From Corynebacterium sp. NML140438 (GTDB taxonomy: Bacteria > Actinomycetota > Actinomycetes > Mycobacteriales > Mycobacteriaceae): a stretch of 64,000 bases of DNA. The stretch is taken from assembly GCF_001875725.1 (NCBI RefSeq), contig NZ_MLCQ01000029.1:186001-250000 (forward strand). Direction: 5' to 3'. The position numbers were made by a program, and so were the translations under genes. The notes below the pieces were generated by a model, which did no database searches, was not told where the DNA came from, and saw only the letters and a program-made list of their open reading frames with translations. Shown here in pieces: positions 17,195-25,214 of the stretch; within the stretch, counting starts at the first letter, position 1, and each line of letters opens with the position of its first letter.

Positions 17195-17983
17195 ATGAAA
17201 ATCGCAGCGTTTGATTTTGATGGCACCCTTCATCATCCCACGGGCACTGACACCGGCGAGCACGGCTTCGACCCGGCCGACATGGATGCGATCCAGTCCT
17301 GGCGCGACGCCGGGCACATCGCCATTTCTGCCACCGGACGCTCGCGCACCGCGCTCGAGTTCGGGATGCGCCACTGCCCCATCCGCTTCGACTACCAGGT
17401 GCTCTCCAACGGTGGCTCCGCAACCACCGGCGACAATGAGCACCTGCTCTACTCACATCTCGTGGACCCAGCAATCGTCGAGCAGGTGGTGACGCACTTC
17501 GCTGACACTGACGGTGTGGCGGTGTTCGGCACCACGATCGGCCACGTCGACGGGGAGTTCAGCAATAACACGCAGGCGAACAGCAGCTTCACCGTCAACT
17601 TCGACGCGATGACGACGGCCGACATCCCCCACCACGAATTCGCCGTCGTCCCCCTGTGGATCCCGGACAACGAGGCGCTTCGCGCCGAAGTCTACGAGTG
17701 GACGCGCGCGCTGCCGCATGTTTCGGTGGCGCAGAACCAGGACTTCATCGACATCATGGCGCCGGGCCGCACGAAGGGCGCTGGTATCCAGGACCTACTG
17801 AAACTACTCGACGTACCGCGCGAAAACATCGAGCTGTATACCTTCGGCGATTCGTGGAATGACCTGTCCATGCACGAAATCGCAGATCACTCGCACAGCT
17901 TCCACCACTCGCCCGCCGAGGTGCAGCAACGCACCGACCACGTGATCAACAGGGTCGCTGACGTGCTGCCCAGCTACATCTAG
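17195..17983 (+). CDS. HAD-superfamily (Cof-type) phosphatase
   Basis: This 262-aa cytosolic protein begins with the HAD motif I DFDGTL (residues 6-11), followed by SATGRS (motif II) and GDSWNDLSMHEIAD (motif IV). The large cap inserted after motif II is typical of Cof/subfamily IIB sugar-phosphate phosphatases. The ATG at 17195 follows a good ribosome-binding site (AGGATGG). It lies 29 bases after metI on the same strand and might be read through from it. It converges with, and overlaps by four bases, the sucrase/ferredoxin-like gene. The substrate is unknown. Confidence 0.85.
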   Translation: MKIAAFDFDGTLHHPTGTDTGEHGFDPADMDAIQSWRDAGHIAISATGRSRTALEFGMRHCPIRFDYQVLSNGGSATTGDNEHLLYSHLVDPAIVEQVVTHFADTDGVAVFGTTIGHVDGEFSNNTQANSSFTVNFDAMTTADIPHHEFAVVPLWIPDNEALRAEVYEWTRALPHVSVAQNQDFIDIMAPGRTKGAGIQDLLKLLDVPRENIELYTFGDSWNDLSMHEIADHSHSFHHSPAEVQQRTDHVINRVADVLPSYI

Positions 17984-18885
17984 GAGCGACTGGCGACGAC
18001 CCAGCTCTTGCCCGGCTTCGGATCCTTCCCGCACGACGCCATCACGGCGTCAACATCGCGCTGCTCGAGTGCCACCCCGTAGGCGGTATCGGTGGCGGTG
18101 TCGGTGACGGTGACGTGGGCGGAGGGGCCGTCGATACGCTCGGCGGTGACCTCAAGCTGGCCGTAGCGCACCTGCTCCCCATGGGTGGCGAGCTGCGTTG
18201 CGACGTCGACCTCCGCCACCTGCCCCACCGAGCTAAAGGTGCCACGCCCTCGGTTGCCCGGCACGAAGTACTCGCCCCGCATCGCGGCGTCGAGCATCGC
18301 CTCGGTTGCCTCAATGTTCATCCGGCCGAAGCTGTACGCCCACGGCATGAGCAGCATCGTGGCGGCGAAACGGTGCCCCTTGATGTGCGAGGTTTCCCAC
18401 ACCACGTCGTTACCCTGCCCAAACGGGTACTTCTCTACAAGCTCGTTGACGATGGGGCGGCCCTTGATAGCGCAGCACATGTCGCGCTTTCCGTGGGTGC
18501 AGACCAGGACGAGCGGCTTCGTGCGCGTCGGCGCATTGTTGCGACCCGGGCCGGATAAGTCGAGGTCGAGGATCTCCTCGGGGCGATCGATGTGCAGCAC
18601 CTCCGTGGCTGCCTGGTCGGCGAAGACCAGATACACGTGGTGGTCCTTGATCTGGCGGCCTTCCCTCGTTGGGTGGCGAATGAGCAGCAGCGTGGCGTTG
18701 TAGCGCTGCATGTGCGCCTTCAGCTTTTGGGTCAGTTCTTCTCCGAAAGTGTCGCCGTCGAGAACATCGTGGCTCCACTTGTGTGGCCACTCAAACAACA
18801 CGTAGGTCGAGCCGGGTTTCGCGGTACCCGGCAGCGGCTCATTGTCCGTGTCAGAACAAAGTTCGCGTGCATGGGCTGTAGTCAT
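17980..18885 (-). CDS. Sucrase/ferredoxin-like (thioredoxin-fold [2Fe-2S]) family protein
   Basis: This 301-aa protein carries the Suc_Fer-like signature VCTHGKRDMCCAIKGRPI and WETSHIKGHRFAATMLLMPW. The family has a thioredoxin-like ferredoxin fold, with cysteines such as those in CTHGKRDMCC likely holding a [2Fe-2S] cluster. Its physiological substrate is not known. An apparent DtxR site lies 28 bases upstream of the ATG, so expression is probably linked to iron status. In actinobacteria such proteins are often found near siderophore functions. Confidence 0.82.
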   Translation of the reverse strand: MTTAHARELCSDTDNEPLPGTAKPGSTYVLFEWPHKWSHDVLDGDTFGEELTQKLKAHMQRYNATLLLIRHPTREGRQIKDHHVYLVFADQAATEVLHIDRPEEILDLDLSGPGRNNAPTRTKPLVLVCTHGKRDMCCAIKGRPIVNELVEKYPFGQGNDVVWETSHIKGHRFAATMLLMPWAYSFGRMNIEATEAMLDAAMRGEYFVPGNRGRGTFSSVGQVAEVDVATQLATHGEQVRYGQLEVTAERIDGPSAHVTVTDTATDTAYGVALEQRDVDAVMASCGKDPKPGKSWVVASRS

Positions 18886-18912
18886 GTCACCTACTGTAGC
18901 GAAAATTTCCTA

Positions 18913-18931
18913 ATTGATTAGGCATACCTAA
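18913..18931 (-). promoter_or_regulatory. DtxR-like (iron) operator
   Basis: ATTGATTAGGCATACCTAA matches the 19-bp DtxR consensus TTAGGTTAGGCTAACCTAA in about 14 positions, best in its right half. It sits directly upstream of the sucrase/ferredoxin-like gene and about 90 bases from the divergent lipoprotein gene. It could affect either gene, more likely the former. Confidence 0.5.
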
Positions 18932-19019
18932 ACCGGAACGAGTCGGGCAGTTAACATTTTGATAACCTTTTTGGTTTTTTGCTGTTCTGCTTTGCTCTTC
19001 GAGAATCGTTCTGGCTACG

Positions 19020-19622
19020 GTGATTTGCGTGTTTCCTTTACCGAAGTTCGCCGTTGCAGCGCTGACCCCGTGTGTTGCCGGCGCTGTGCTCGCCGGGTGC
19101 GTGGCCTCTCCTGCCCAGGACCAGGCCGCGACCCGCGTCGGCTCGGTACACGCTGCACCGTCGTCGACGCAGCTTCGGCCTCTCGGTACCGCGAACGCGA
19201 GCCCGAAAACCCAGCGCCCATCCGCGCCTGCGCAGCTTGCGGTGGCAGGCGTTCGTGTGGGCACCCACGAAGGGTTCGACCGTGTGGTCGTAGACCTCGT
19301 CGGCGAAGGTGAGCCCGGCTGGTTCGTGGATTACACCTCCACCCCGATGCAGGAAATCACCGGCAAGCCACTGAAGGTGACCGGCAACGCGTTCCTCAAC
19401 ATCAATATCGACGGCACCGTCTACCCTTACGAGCTTGGCCTGGACGCGGACCAGATCAAGGTGGATACCCCGGCAGAAACCGGCAACATTATTGACGTCG
19501 TCAACGCTGGCACGTACGAGGGACGCAGCCGCGTGGTCGTGGGCCTGCGTTCTGATCTGCCGTATTCGGTGCAGGTGCTGGAGCATCCGCTGCGCCTGGT
19601 TGTTGACATCGTGCAGTCCTAA
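19020..19622 (+). CDS. AMIN-like domain lipoprotein
   Basis: This 200-aa secreted protein has an N-terminal hydrophobic signal ending in the lipobox LAGC (Cys27), so it is probably membrane-anchored. A low-complexity Ala/Ser/Thr/Pro linker leads to a beta-rich domain from about residue 75 (GVRVGTHEGFDRVVVDL..., VVVGLRSDLPYSVQVLEHPLRLVVDI). That pattern is the AMIN-like domain of actinobacterial envelope proteins, thought to bind the cell wall. The start is GTG at 19020; GTG 19029 is an alternative and keeps the signal sequence. The function is unknown. Confidence 0.75.
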   Translation: MICVFPLPKFAVAALTPCVAGAVLAGCVASPAQDQAATRVGSVHAAPSSTQLRPLGTANASPKTQRPSAPAQLAVAGVRVGTHEGFDRVVVDLVGEGEPGWFVDYTSTPMQEITGKPLKVTGNAFLNINIDGTVYPYELGLDADQIKVDTPAETGNIIDVVNAGTYEGRSRVVVGLRSDLPYSVQVLEHPLRLVVDIVQS

Positions 19623-19635
19623 CACACCTAGTGGC

Positions 19636-21180
19636 CTAGTGGTAGAGCGCCTCGACGCTCCAGCGCTGCCGGTGCCACACCAACAGCCACCCGCGTTGCC
19701 CACCGCCTGCCCCCTGCTTGTGCCCGAGCACCTGGAGGCGCGCAAGCTTCAGAGGGTGCGCACCCCACCACCCTTCGTCGACGGGCCACGGGCCTGCCCA
19801 CGCGGTGACATCGTAGCTGCGCCTGCCCCACACCAACGTGGCCGGCTGGCCGCTGAGTAGGACTTCGGCGTTGAGAAGCACCGGCTGGCCTGTGCTATCC
19901 AGTAGCTTCACTCGAGATGACGGATGCTCGATCCCACCGCCAAGCCGAGCTGGAAGTGGTGACGGGAGAGCGCCGACGAACTTCCCGCGGTCCTGTGGTG
20001 GCACCTCCCCGTAGGGAACCAGGCGGATACGTTCGGCCACACCGCGCCCTCCGACCGCGACCGGCTGCAGCACCGCCTCCATCCCGAGTTGGGATTGCAC
20101 CCGCTCAATCACGCGACGCGCCCCCTCGTCCGACGCCCCGTCGGACCACAACTCCCCCACTACGTCGGGCTGCGCAAGCTCCAGCGGTTCCAACAGCAAC
20201 GAGGCGATCGGCCCGCTGCCTCCGTTGGTGAGCCATCCATCAAGTTGCCAGCGCACCCGATCGGCAGTGCCGGCCTCCGTCAGCGCTTCCCGTGTGCGCC
20301 ACACACGCTCGACTCGGGTGGCGTCGGAAAGCTCGGCGGAGATCTTCAGCCGCAGGCAGTGCACCCCAGCACCCTTGAGGCGCTGGTGCAGCCTGGCCGC
20401 GAGCGCGCGGGCGGCAAATGCGGCGGCGTCGACGCGCTCGATTGGTTCCTCCGGTGTCATCTCCACGGCGAAGTCTTCCACGGGCAGCTCCGGGGCGACG
20501 CGCCGGTCCGGGGCCGCGCTGGCGATCCGGTGCAGGTGGATGCCCGCGACCCCGAAGCGCGTCATCACTGCGGAGGCCGGCAGCCGCGCGAGCTGCCCCA
20601 ACGTCTGGATACCAAGTTGGCCCAGAGTACGGACGGTTTCCGGGTCCGCGCTGAGCGCTGCCTCTGCCGTGAGCACCCGAAGTGGCTGCGCCGAGAGAAA
20701 CTGCACCGATCCCCCTTCAGCCACCATGTGTGAGCTCCGGGTAGCGATTACTGCGGTGGCGATCTCATCCGCGGCCCCTGCCATGACGTCGATGCCGTGG
20801 CGGGCAGCGGCATCGATCAGCATCTCAAGTGCGGTGTCCTCGTTACCGTGGAACTTCCCCGCCGCGGCGAGGTCGGCGACCACCAGGCCGGGGCGCAGCA
20901 CCTCCACGGAGGCAGCGACGTCGTCCAGGGAGCCTGCGAGCGCGCTGAACGTGCGGCCGTCGCGCTCCGGGTTGTCCTCTACCACTGTCAACTCCGGCGC
21001 GACGGCCTGCGCGTTACGCACCCGCATCCCGCGACGTACCCCGGCGCGCCGCGCCTCCTGCGAACAAACCTTGATGCGGTGCTGCACCGCGATCGCGATC
21101 GGTTCTTCCAGCGTGTCCTCGGCTTCGAGCTTGGCTGCTTGTACCGGCCAGTCCGGGAACCAAAGTGCAGCAACCCTCAT
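19636..21180 (-). CDS. imuB: ImuB, catalytically dead Y-family polymerase homologue of the SOS mutasome
   Basis: This 514-aa protein begins RVAALWFPDWPVQAA, the ImuB version of the Y-polymerase N-terminus in which the catalytic aspartates are lost. It then shows QLGIQTLGQLARLPASAVMTRFG in the thumb/helix-hairpin region. ImuB acts as a scaffold joining DnaE2 to the beta clamp during error-prone repair. The region where M. tuberculosis ImuB has its QLPLW clamp motif reads VVGELWSDG here. Its start overlaps the imuA' stop (ATGA). Confidence 0.9.
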   Translation of the reverse strand: MRVAALWFPDWPVQAAKLEAEDTLEEPIAIAVQHRIKVCSQEARRAGVRRGMRVRNAQAVAPELTVVEDNPERDGRTFSALAGSLDDVAASVEVLRPGLVVADLAAAGKFHGNEDTALEMLIDAAARHGIDVMAGAADEIATAVIATRSSHMVAEGGSVQFLSAQPLRVLTAEAALSADPETVRTLGQLGIQTLGQLARLPASAVMTRFGVAGIHLHRIASAAPDRRVAPELPVEDFAVEMTPEEPIERVDAAAFAARALAARLHQRLKGAGVHCLRLKISAELSDATRVERVWRTREALTEAGTADRVRWQLDGWLTNGGSGPIASLLLEPLELAQPDVVGELWSDGASDEGARRVIERVQSQLGMEAVLQPVAVGGRGVAERIRLVPYGEVPPQDRGKFVGALPSPLPARLGGGIEHPSSRVKLLDSTGQPVLLNAEVLLSGQPATLVWGRRSYDVTAWAGPWPVDEGWWGAHPLKLARLQVLGHKQGAGGGQRGWLLVWHRQRWSVEALYH

Positions 21181-21890
21181 GAGGGCACCGCCTTCAGGCG
21201 TGTGACACCGCCCGTCGCGGACCCAAGCGTCAGTAATGCTGGTGGCCGCTTCCAGCCTTTCGCGTGCGCGGACACCTCAAGGTCAATGCCTGCGATGCAC
21301 CCCCGGCCACGCCCGATGCCGTGGAATCTAGCGATGTCCGCGCTCATGCGCAGTGCTGGCGAAGGTACCGCCACGTTCACGCACAGCATCGCCGCTCCCC
21401 CTGCGCGCACACGTGCGAGGAGTGGGCGGGCCTGGGCAGGCGTGAACTGGATTTCGCTTCGGGCGTGCAGCACCACCACATCCAGCCCCTCGGCGAGTAC
21501 TCCCGCGGCGTGCACTGCGTCCAGCCCCGGCTCCGGGACTGCGACTGTCCTGCGTAGCGCTTGCGCTGAAAGTTCCGCGTAGGACAGCTCCGGCCATCCC
21601 ACCACGCCCACGTATCCGCCGGCCTCCGTGACCTGCCGGAGGATCTCCACGATGAGCGAGGGCGTATCGCTCACCTGCGTGACCTGCCGCCGTGGCAAAC
21701 CTCCGTTCGGAAGCACATTCGCTAACTCACCACCCAACGGAACAACACCTTCGCCCCCGATTTGCTCCTGCGCGGCACCGCCGTCAAGCTCGGCTAATTG
21801 CGCGCGAAGCTGCGCGATCTGCTCAGCCTTACTGAGCTGCCCGCCACCGTCCGGGGCGAGCTCACGCAAGCGAATAGGTGTTCCATTCAT
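21177..21890 (-). CDS. imuA': ImuA'-like RecA-fold protein of the SOS mutasome
   Basis: This 237-aa protein has the layout of actinobacterial ImuA': a short N-terminus with a helical QLSKAEQIAQLRAQLAEL stretch, then a RecA-like core (RQVTQVSDTPSLIVEILRQV, GGYVGVVGWPELSYAEL, LDVVVLHARSEIQFTPAQAR). No clear Walker A motif remains, as expected for ImuA'. ImuA' bridges RecA and ImuB in translesion synthesis. I start it at ATG 21890 (MNGTPIRLREL). It is co-transcribed with imuB, and a LexA box lies 46 bases upstream. Confidence 0.85.
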   Translation of the reverse strand: MNGTPIRLRELAPDGGGQLSKAEQIAQLRAQLAELDGGAAQEQIGGEGVVPLGGELANVLPNGGLPRRQVTQVSDTPSLIVEILRQVTEAGGYVGVVGWPELSYAELSAQALRRTVAVPEPGLDAVHAAGVLAEGLDVVVLHARSEIQFTPAQARPLLARVRAGGAAMLCVNVAVPSPALRMSADIARFHGIGRGRGCIAGIDLEVSAHAKGWKRPPALLTLGSATGGVTRLKAVPS

Positions 21891-21935
21891 GTCTGCAAGT
21901 ATGCAACGCGCCCCCGACACGAGCAACAGCAAAGG

Positions 21936-21951
21936 TCGAACAGGATTTCGA
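21936..21951 (-). promoter_or_regulatory. LexA (SOS) box upstream of imuA'-imuB
   Basis: TCGAACAGGATTTCGA matches the actinobacterial SOS consensus TCGAACA-NN-TGTTCGA perfectly in the left arm and in five of seven bases in the right arm. Its position 46 bases before the imuA' start fits SOS induction of the mutasome operon. Confidence 0.7.
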
Positions 21952-21996
21952 ATTCCTGTGCCGCAAAGCGGGTCCTCATGCGGTACGCTCTGCCCT

Positions 21997-22440
21997 ATGT
22001 ATTACGCAGACTTCCGCAACCGCGTCACCCCAATTCCCACGCCACCTGCTGTGCGGGCGGTGGCGGCGGGGTGCGTAGCGGCGTCGATAAGCGTGATGGC
22101 GGCGCCGCTGCCCGCAGCCGTGAAAGTCGGTGTTGCTCTCGCGGCGGTGCTTATCGCCCGTGCGACTACCCGGGCGCACCCGTACCGCAAGGCTATGGCC
22201 GAGTTTGCGCGCAGCCGCAACGTCTCGCAGGTGCCGTCGCTGAGCATGGTGGTGCCGCTGATGCTGTGGTGGCTCGCAATCATGCTGTGCCCGCTGATCG
22301 CGCCGCTGCCCGGCTGGGGGTTGGCGCTACTTGCGGGCGGACTGTTTGTAGCGGCGTGGGTGCTCATGCCGCACGTCGACGGCACGCGGCGCCTCGCATA
22401 CGCACCCCCAGCACCCGCAGCGCCTACGACAAAGCGCTAG
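21997..22440 (+). CDS. Small integral membrane protein of unknown function
   Basis: This 147-aa protein begins MYYADFRNRVTPIP and has four hydrophobic segments (about residues 18-34, 38-55, 80-97 and 100-117). The tail is Ala/Pro-rich. I do not recognise a family. It is transcribed divergently from imuA' with only about 100 bases between them, so the SOS box region is shared. The start ATG at 21997 gives a plausible membrane protein. The longer frame from 21628 runs antisense inside imuA' and is rejected. Confidence 0.65.
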   Translation: MYYADFRNRVTPIPTPPAVRAVAAGCVAASISVMAAPLPAAVKVGVALAAVLIARATTRAHPYRKAMAEFARSRNVSQVPSLSMVVPLMLWWLAIMLCPLIAPLPGWGLALLAGGLFVAAWVLMPHVDGTRRLAYAPPAPAAPTTKR

Positions 22441-23195
22441 CGGTAGCGCTTCGGCACGTCAGCCGCACCCAGGCTGAGCATGAGGCAGTTTGCCCAGTTA
22501 AAGAACGCCGCCGAGTTCACCAGGTCGAGAATCTCGAGCTCGCCACAGCCGACCTCGCGCAGCGCTGCGACGTGCTGCCGCGAGAACGCGATCGGGGTGT
22601 GCGTGAGCGCCACGGCGGCGTCGCGCACGAGCAGCCGGAAACACTTCATGCCGACCCTCTCGGGTTTGAGCAGCGCGTCGCAGTGTTCTTCGGTGAACTC
22701 GGACTTCTCCTCGCGCGCCAACCTAGGGAGTGCGCGCCCGCACCACCTACACGAACGGGCTGGGGCGACCACGTCGATCCAGCCGAACCCAAAGGACACA
22801 AGCCGCAACAGAACGATCGAGATCCACAATCCTGGCAGCGACACCATCAGCGAGAACAGCGGCTTGTCGACACCCATCTCGGAGCAGTTCTTCCCAATCC
22901 CCACTTGGCCAAACTCCAGGGCGGGGCCGGTATAGCATGCCATCACACCGGCGGGCGTCAGGGATAAAACAGAAAGAACGCGACGGCGCAGGTCAGCAGC
23001 AGTAGAATGAGCGCTTGGCCTACCCGTTTGACGATGCACAGCAAGGCGTATTGCCTTCCTGGAGGTAGGCGCCGTACAGCACACGCGCGAGCTCAGCGCG
23101 TAGGCCCACGGCTCTTCAAGCAGTGACAGCGTATAGGTATGTTCGGCGACGTAGTCCTGGACGGATCCTACCGCGCAGACCCGGCCTGCGTTCAA
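22437..23195 (-). pseudogene. Decayed region: membrane-protein fragments joined to an AhpD-like C-terminal fragment
   Basis: A 252-codon frame is open on the minus strand but looks composite. Its last 90 codons (ALTHTPIAFSRQHVAALREVG, FFNWANCLMLSLGA) resemble the C-terminal part of AhpD/peroxidase-related carboxymuconolactone decarboxylases. Upstream, hydrophobic stretches change frame more than once. RVLYGAYLQEGNT and CIVKRVGQALILLLLTCAVA (about 22970-23080) lie in the two other frames, and LFSLMVSLPGLWISIVLLRL is back in the long frame. I read this as remnants of one membrane-protein gene and one AhpD-like gene. A novel fused gene is possible but less likely. Confidence 0.55.
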
Positions 23196-23246
23196 CGTTT
23201 GTGGTTCACTGTTCTCCCTTCAATGAGCGATAACGCTAACACGGAT

Positions 23247-23285
23247 TAGACGGAGCGGTCCCATGGGCCTAGACTAAGCAGTCTA
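23247..23285 (+). promoter_or_regulatory. Tandem McbR-like operators upstream of the flavoprotein gene
   Basis: TAGACTAAGCAGTCTA (23270-23285) is a perfect TAGAC-N6-GTCTA palindrome. A second copy, TAGAC-GGAGCG-GTCCC (23247-23262), lies 23 bases upstream with three of five bases matching in the right arm. The two are on nearly the same helix face, about two turns apart. They end 33 bases before the GTG at 23319 and are the strongest McbR-type sites in the window. Confidence 0.7.
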
Positions 23286-23318
23286 AACGGTCGCTGTCGC
23301 AACAGGAAGGAACACACA

Positions 23319-25214
23319 GTGCAGCCAGCAATCGCCATCGTCGGCGCAGGTCCACGCGGCATTTCCATCATCGAACGCATCGCCGCCACGCTCAACGAAT
23401 CTAATTCCAACCAACCTCTGACAATCCACCTCATCGACGACGCCCAGCACGGCGCCGGGCGCGTCTGGGACACCGCACAGACCCACACGCTGTGCATGAA
23501 CACGCTGGCCGGCGCCGTCACCCTCTTCACCGAACCCGGCTCGACCGTCAGCGCCCCCGCACTCGAGGGGCCCACCATGTACGAGTGGATTCAGCTCCTG
23601 CGCGGCGAGCGCGGCGCCGTGTCCGCCACCAAGCAATCGCTTTTCGACGCCCACCCGACCCCCGACCACGTCACCGCCGACTTCGGCGCGGAGCTGGCTG
23701 CCACCCGCCCGGAGTCCAACCCCTCACGTGCGCTGTACGGCGAATACCTCCACTGGGTCCTCACGGTCGCGTTGGCGCAGCTCCCCGAGCACGTGACGGT
23801 TACCAATCACCACTCGCGCGCGCAGCAGATCACCGCCGAAGACGGGCGTGACACCATCACGCTTGAGGACAGCACCACCATCCACGCCGACGCCACCGTG
23901 CTCGCCACCGGCTGGGTCGTCCCAGAGCACCCGGTAGCTTTCCGCGGGCACTGGATCCAACCAGGCAACCCGGTGGAACAGGACGTCGATACGCTGGTCG
24001 CTGGCGAAACCGCAATCGTGCGCGGGCTTGGCATGGGCTTTTTCGACCTCATGGCACTGAGCACCATCAACCGCGGCGGCCGCTTCGTGCCCGCCGACAC
24101 CCGCTCCGGCCTGCGCTACGAGCCCAGCGGCGCCGAGCCTCACCTCGTGGTCACCTCGGGGCGCGGCTACCCCTACCTGCCGAAATCCGAGTACCACACG
24201 CTGCCGCCCAAGGCCGACCTCTCGCGGCTGCGCGCCGCGATCAAGCAGCACAGCGGCGCCACCACGATAAGCTTCGGCGAGCAGCTCTGGCCCGCACTCA
24301 TCCGCGACTCCTACGCCGCCTACTACACCACGCTTGCGCGCGTGCGCCCCGACGCCCTGCGCATCCCACTTGCGGACATCATCGCGCGCATCGACGCCAC
24401 ACCACTGGCGGACGCCGCCACCCGCACCAGCCTCCTGCCCTGCGCCCGCGCGCTCAACGAATCCCTTGCCAACGCCACCACCGAGCCCTTCGACATCTCC
24501 TACTGGATCGACCCCCTCGCCGGGTGCGACGGCCTCGACACCGAAAGCCTGAACTGCGTCATCGCCGACGCCTTGGCCCGCGACATCGCCGAGGCCGTCG
24601 CCGCCCACGACTCCCCCATCAAGTCCGCCCTGTGGGTGATCTCCGCAGGCCGCAAACCCACCGCCATCGCCGTCGAGAACGGCCGCGGCACCCCGAAGGA
24701 CCAGCGCGGCGCGCTCTCCGACTACATGGCGTTCGGACAGATGGTCGGCTCGGGCCCGCCGCTCTTCCGCTCCCGCGAGCTCCTCGCTCTTATCGACGCC
24801 GGCCTGGTCACCCTGCTGGGCCCAGCCCCAACCGTCACGCAGTCGGGCACCGCGTTCACCGCCACCAGCGCCGAGCGCACCGTCACCGCGGACACCCTCG
24901 CGGACGCCTTCCTGCCGTCCCCCAACATCACCCGCGCAGCCGACCCACTGACCGCGTCTCTGCTGGAAGGCGAGCGTATCCGCCCATTCGCGCCCTTCGG
25001 CACGCCCACCGGCTCCCCCGAAACCGACGCGGACACCCGCCGCATCATCCACCCCGACAGCACCCTGGACCCGCGCCTGCACATCGTCGGCATCCCCACC
25101 GGCAAGCAGTGGGCAGACACCACCATCTCCCCAATGCCCGGCACCGACCCGCGCATGCTGCAGGAAACAGACAAGACCGCACGGTCGCTGCTACGGCAGG
25201 CGGGCGTACGCTAG
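23319..25214 (+). CDS. FAD/NAD(P)-binding protein of unknown substrate, probably in the McbR sulfur regulon
   Basis: This 631-aa flavoprotein opens with the dinucleotide-binding motif AIVGAGPRGISIIERI (residues 5-20), the hallmark of the FAD_NAD_binding family (PF13454). A second nucleotide-binding region is suggested by ADATVLATGWVVP and ETAIVRGLGMGFFDLM. It ends IVGIPTGKQWADTTISPMPGTD, which is conserved among its relatives. It has no signal peptide or membrane segment. GTG 23319 follows a good ribosome-binding site (GGAAGGA). Codon use is strongly C-ending. The upstream tandem McbR-like operators suggest a role in oxidation or monooxygenation of a sulfur or amino-acid compound, but the reaction cannot be named. 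Confidence 0.82.
   Translation: MQPAIAIVGAGPRGISIIERIAATLNESNSNQPLTIHLIDDAQHGAGRVWDTAQTHTLCMNTLAGAVTLFTEPGSTVSAPALEGPTMYEWIQLLRGERGAVSATKQSLFDAHPTPDHVTADFGAELAATRPESNPSRALYGEYLHWVLTVALAQLPEHVTVTNHHSRAQQITAEDGRDTITLEDSTTIHADATVLATGWVVPEHPVAFRGHWIQPGNPVEQDVDTLVAGETAIVRGLGMGFFDLMALSTINRGGRFVPADTRSGLRYEPSGAEPHLVVTSGRGYPYLPKSEYHTLPPKADLSRLRAAIKQHSGATTISFGEQLWPALIRDSYAAYYTTLARVRPDALRIPLADIIARIDATPLADAATRTSLLPCARALNESLANATTEPFDISYWIDPLAGCDGLDTESLNCVIADALARDIAEAVAAHDSPIKSALWVISAGRKPTAIAVENGRGTPKDQRGALSDYMAFGQMVGSGPPLFRSRELLALIDAGLVTLLGPAPTVTQSGTAFTATSAERTVTADTLADAFLPSPNITRAADPLTASLLEGERIRPFAPFGTPTGSPETDADTRRIIHPDSTLDPRLHIVGIPTGKQWADTTISPMPGTDPRMLQETDKTARSLLRQAGVR

Noticed and set aside
19625..19660. 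tRNA-like string (AGTGGTAGAGCGCC) resembling a tRNA D-arm
   Set aside because: It lies in the conserved frame of the imuB C-terminus and no acceptor stem, anticodon arm or T-arm follows.
23724..25082. 452-aa minus-strand open frame opposite the flavoprotein
   Set aside because: The composition is Gly/Val/Arg-rich without motifs, while the plus strand has clear FAD-binding motifs.
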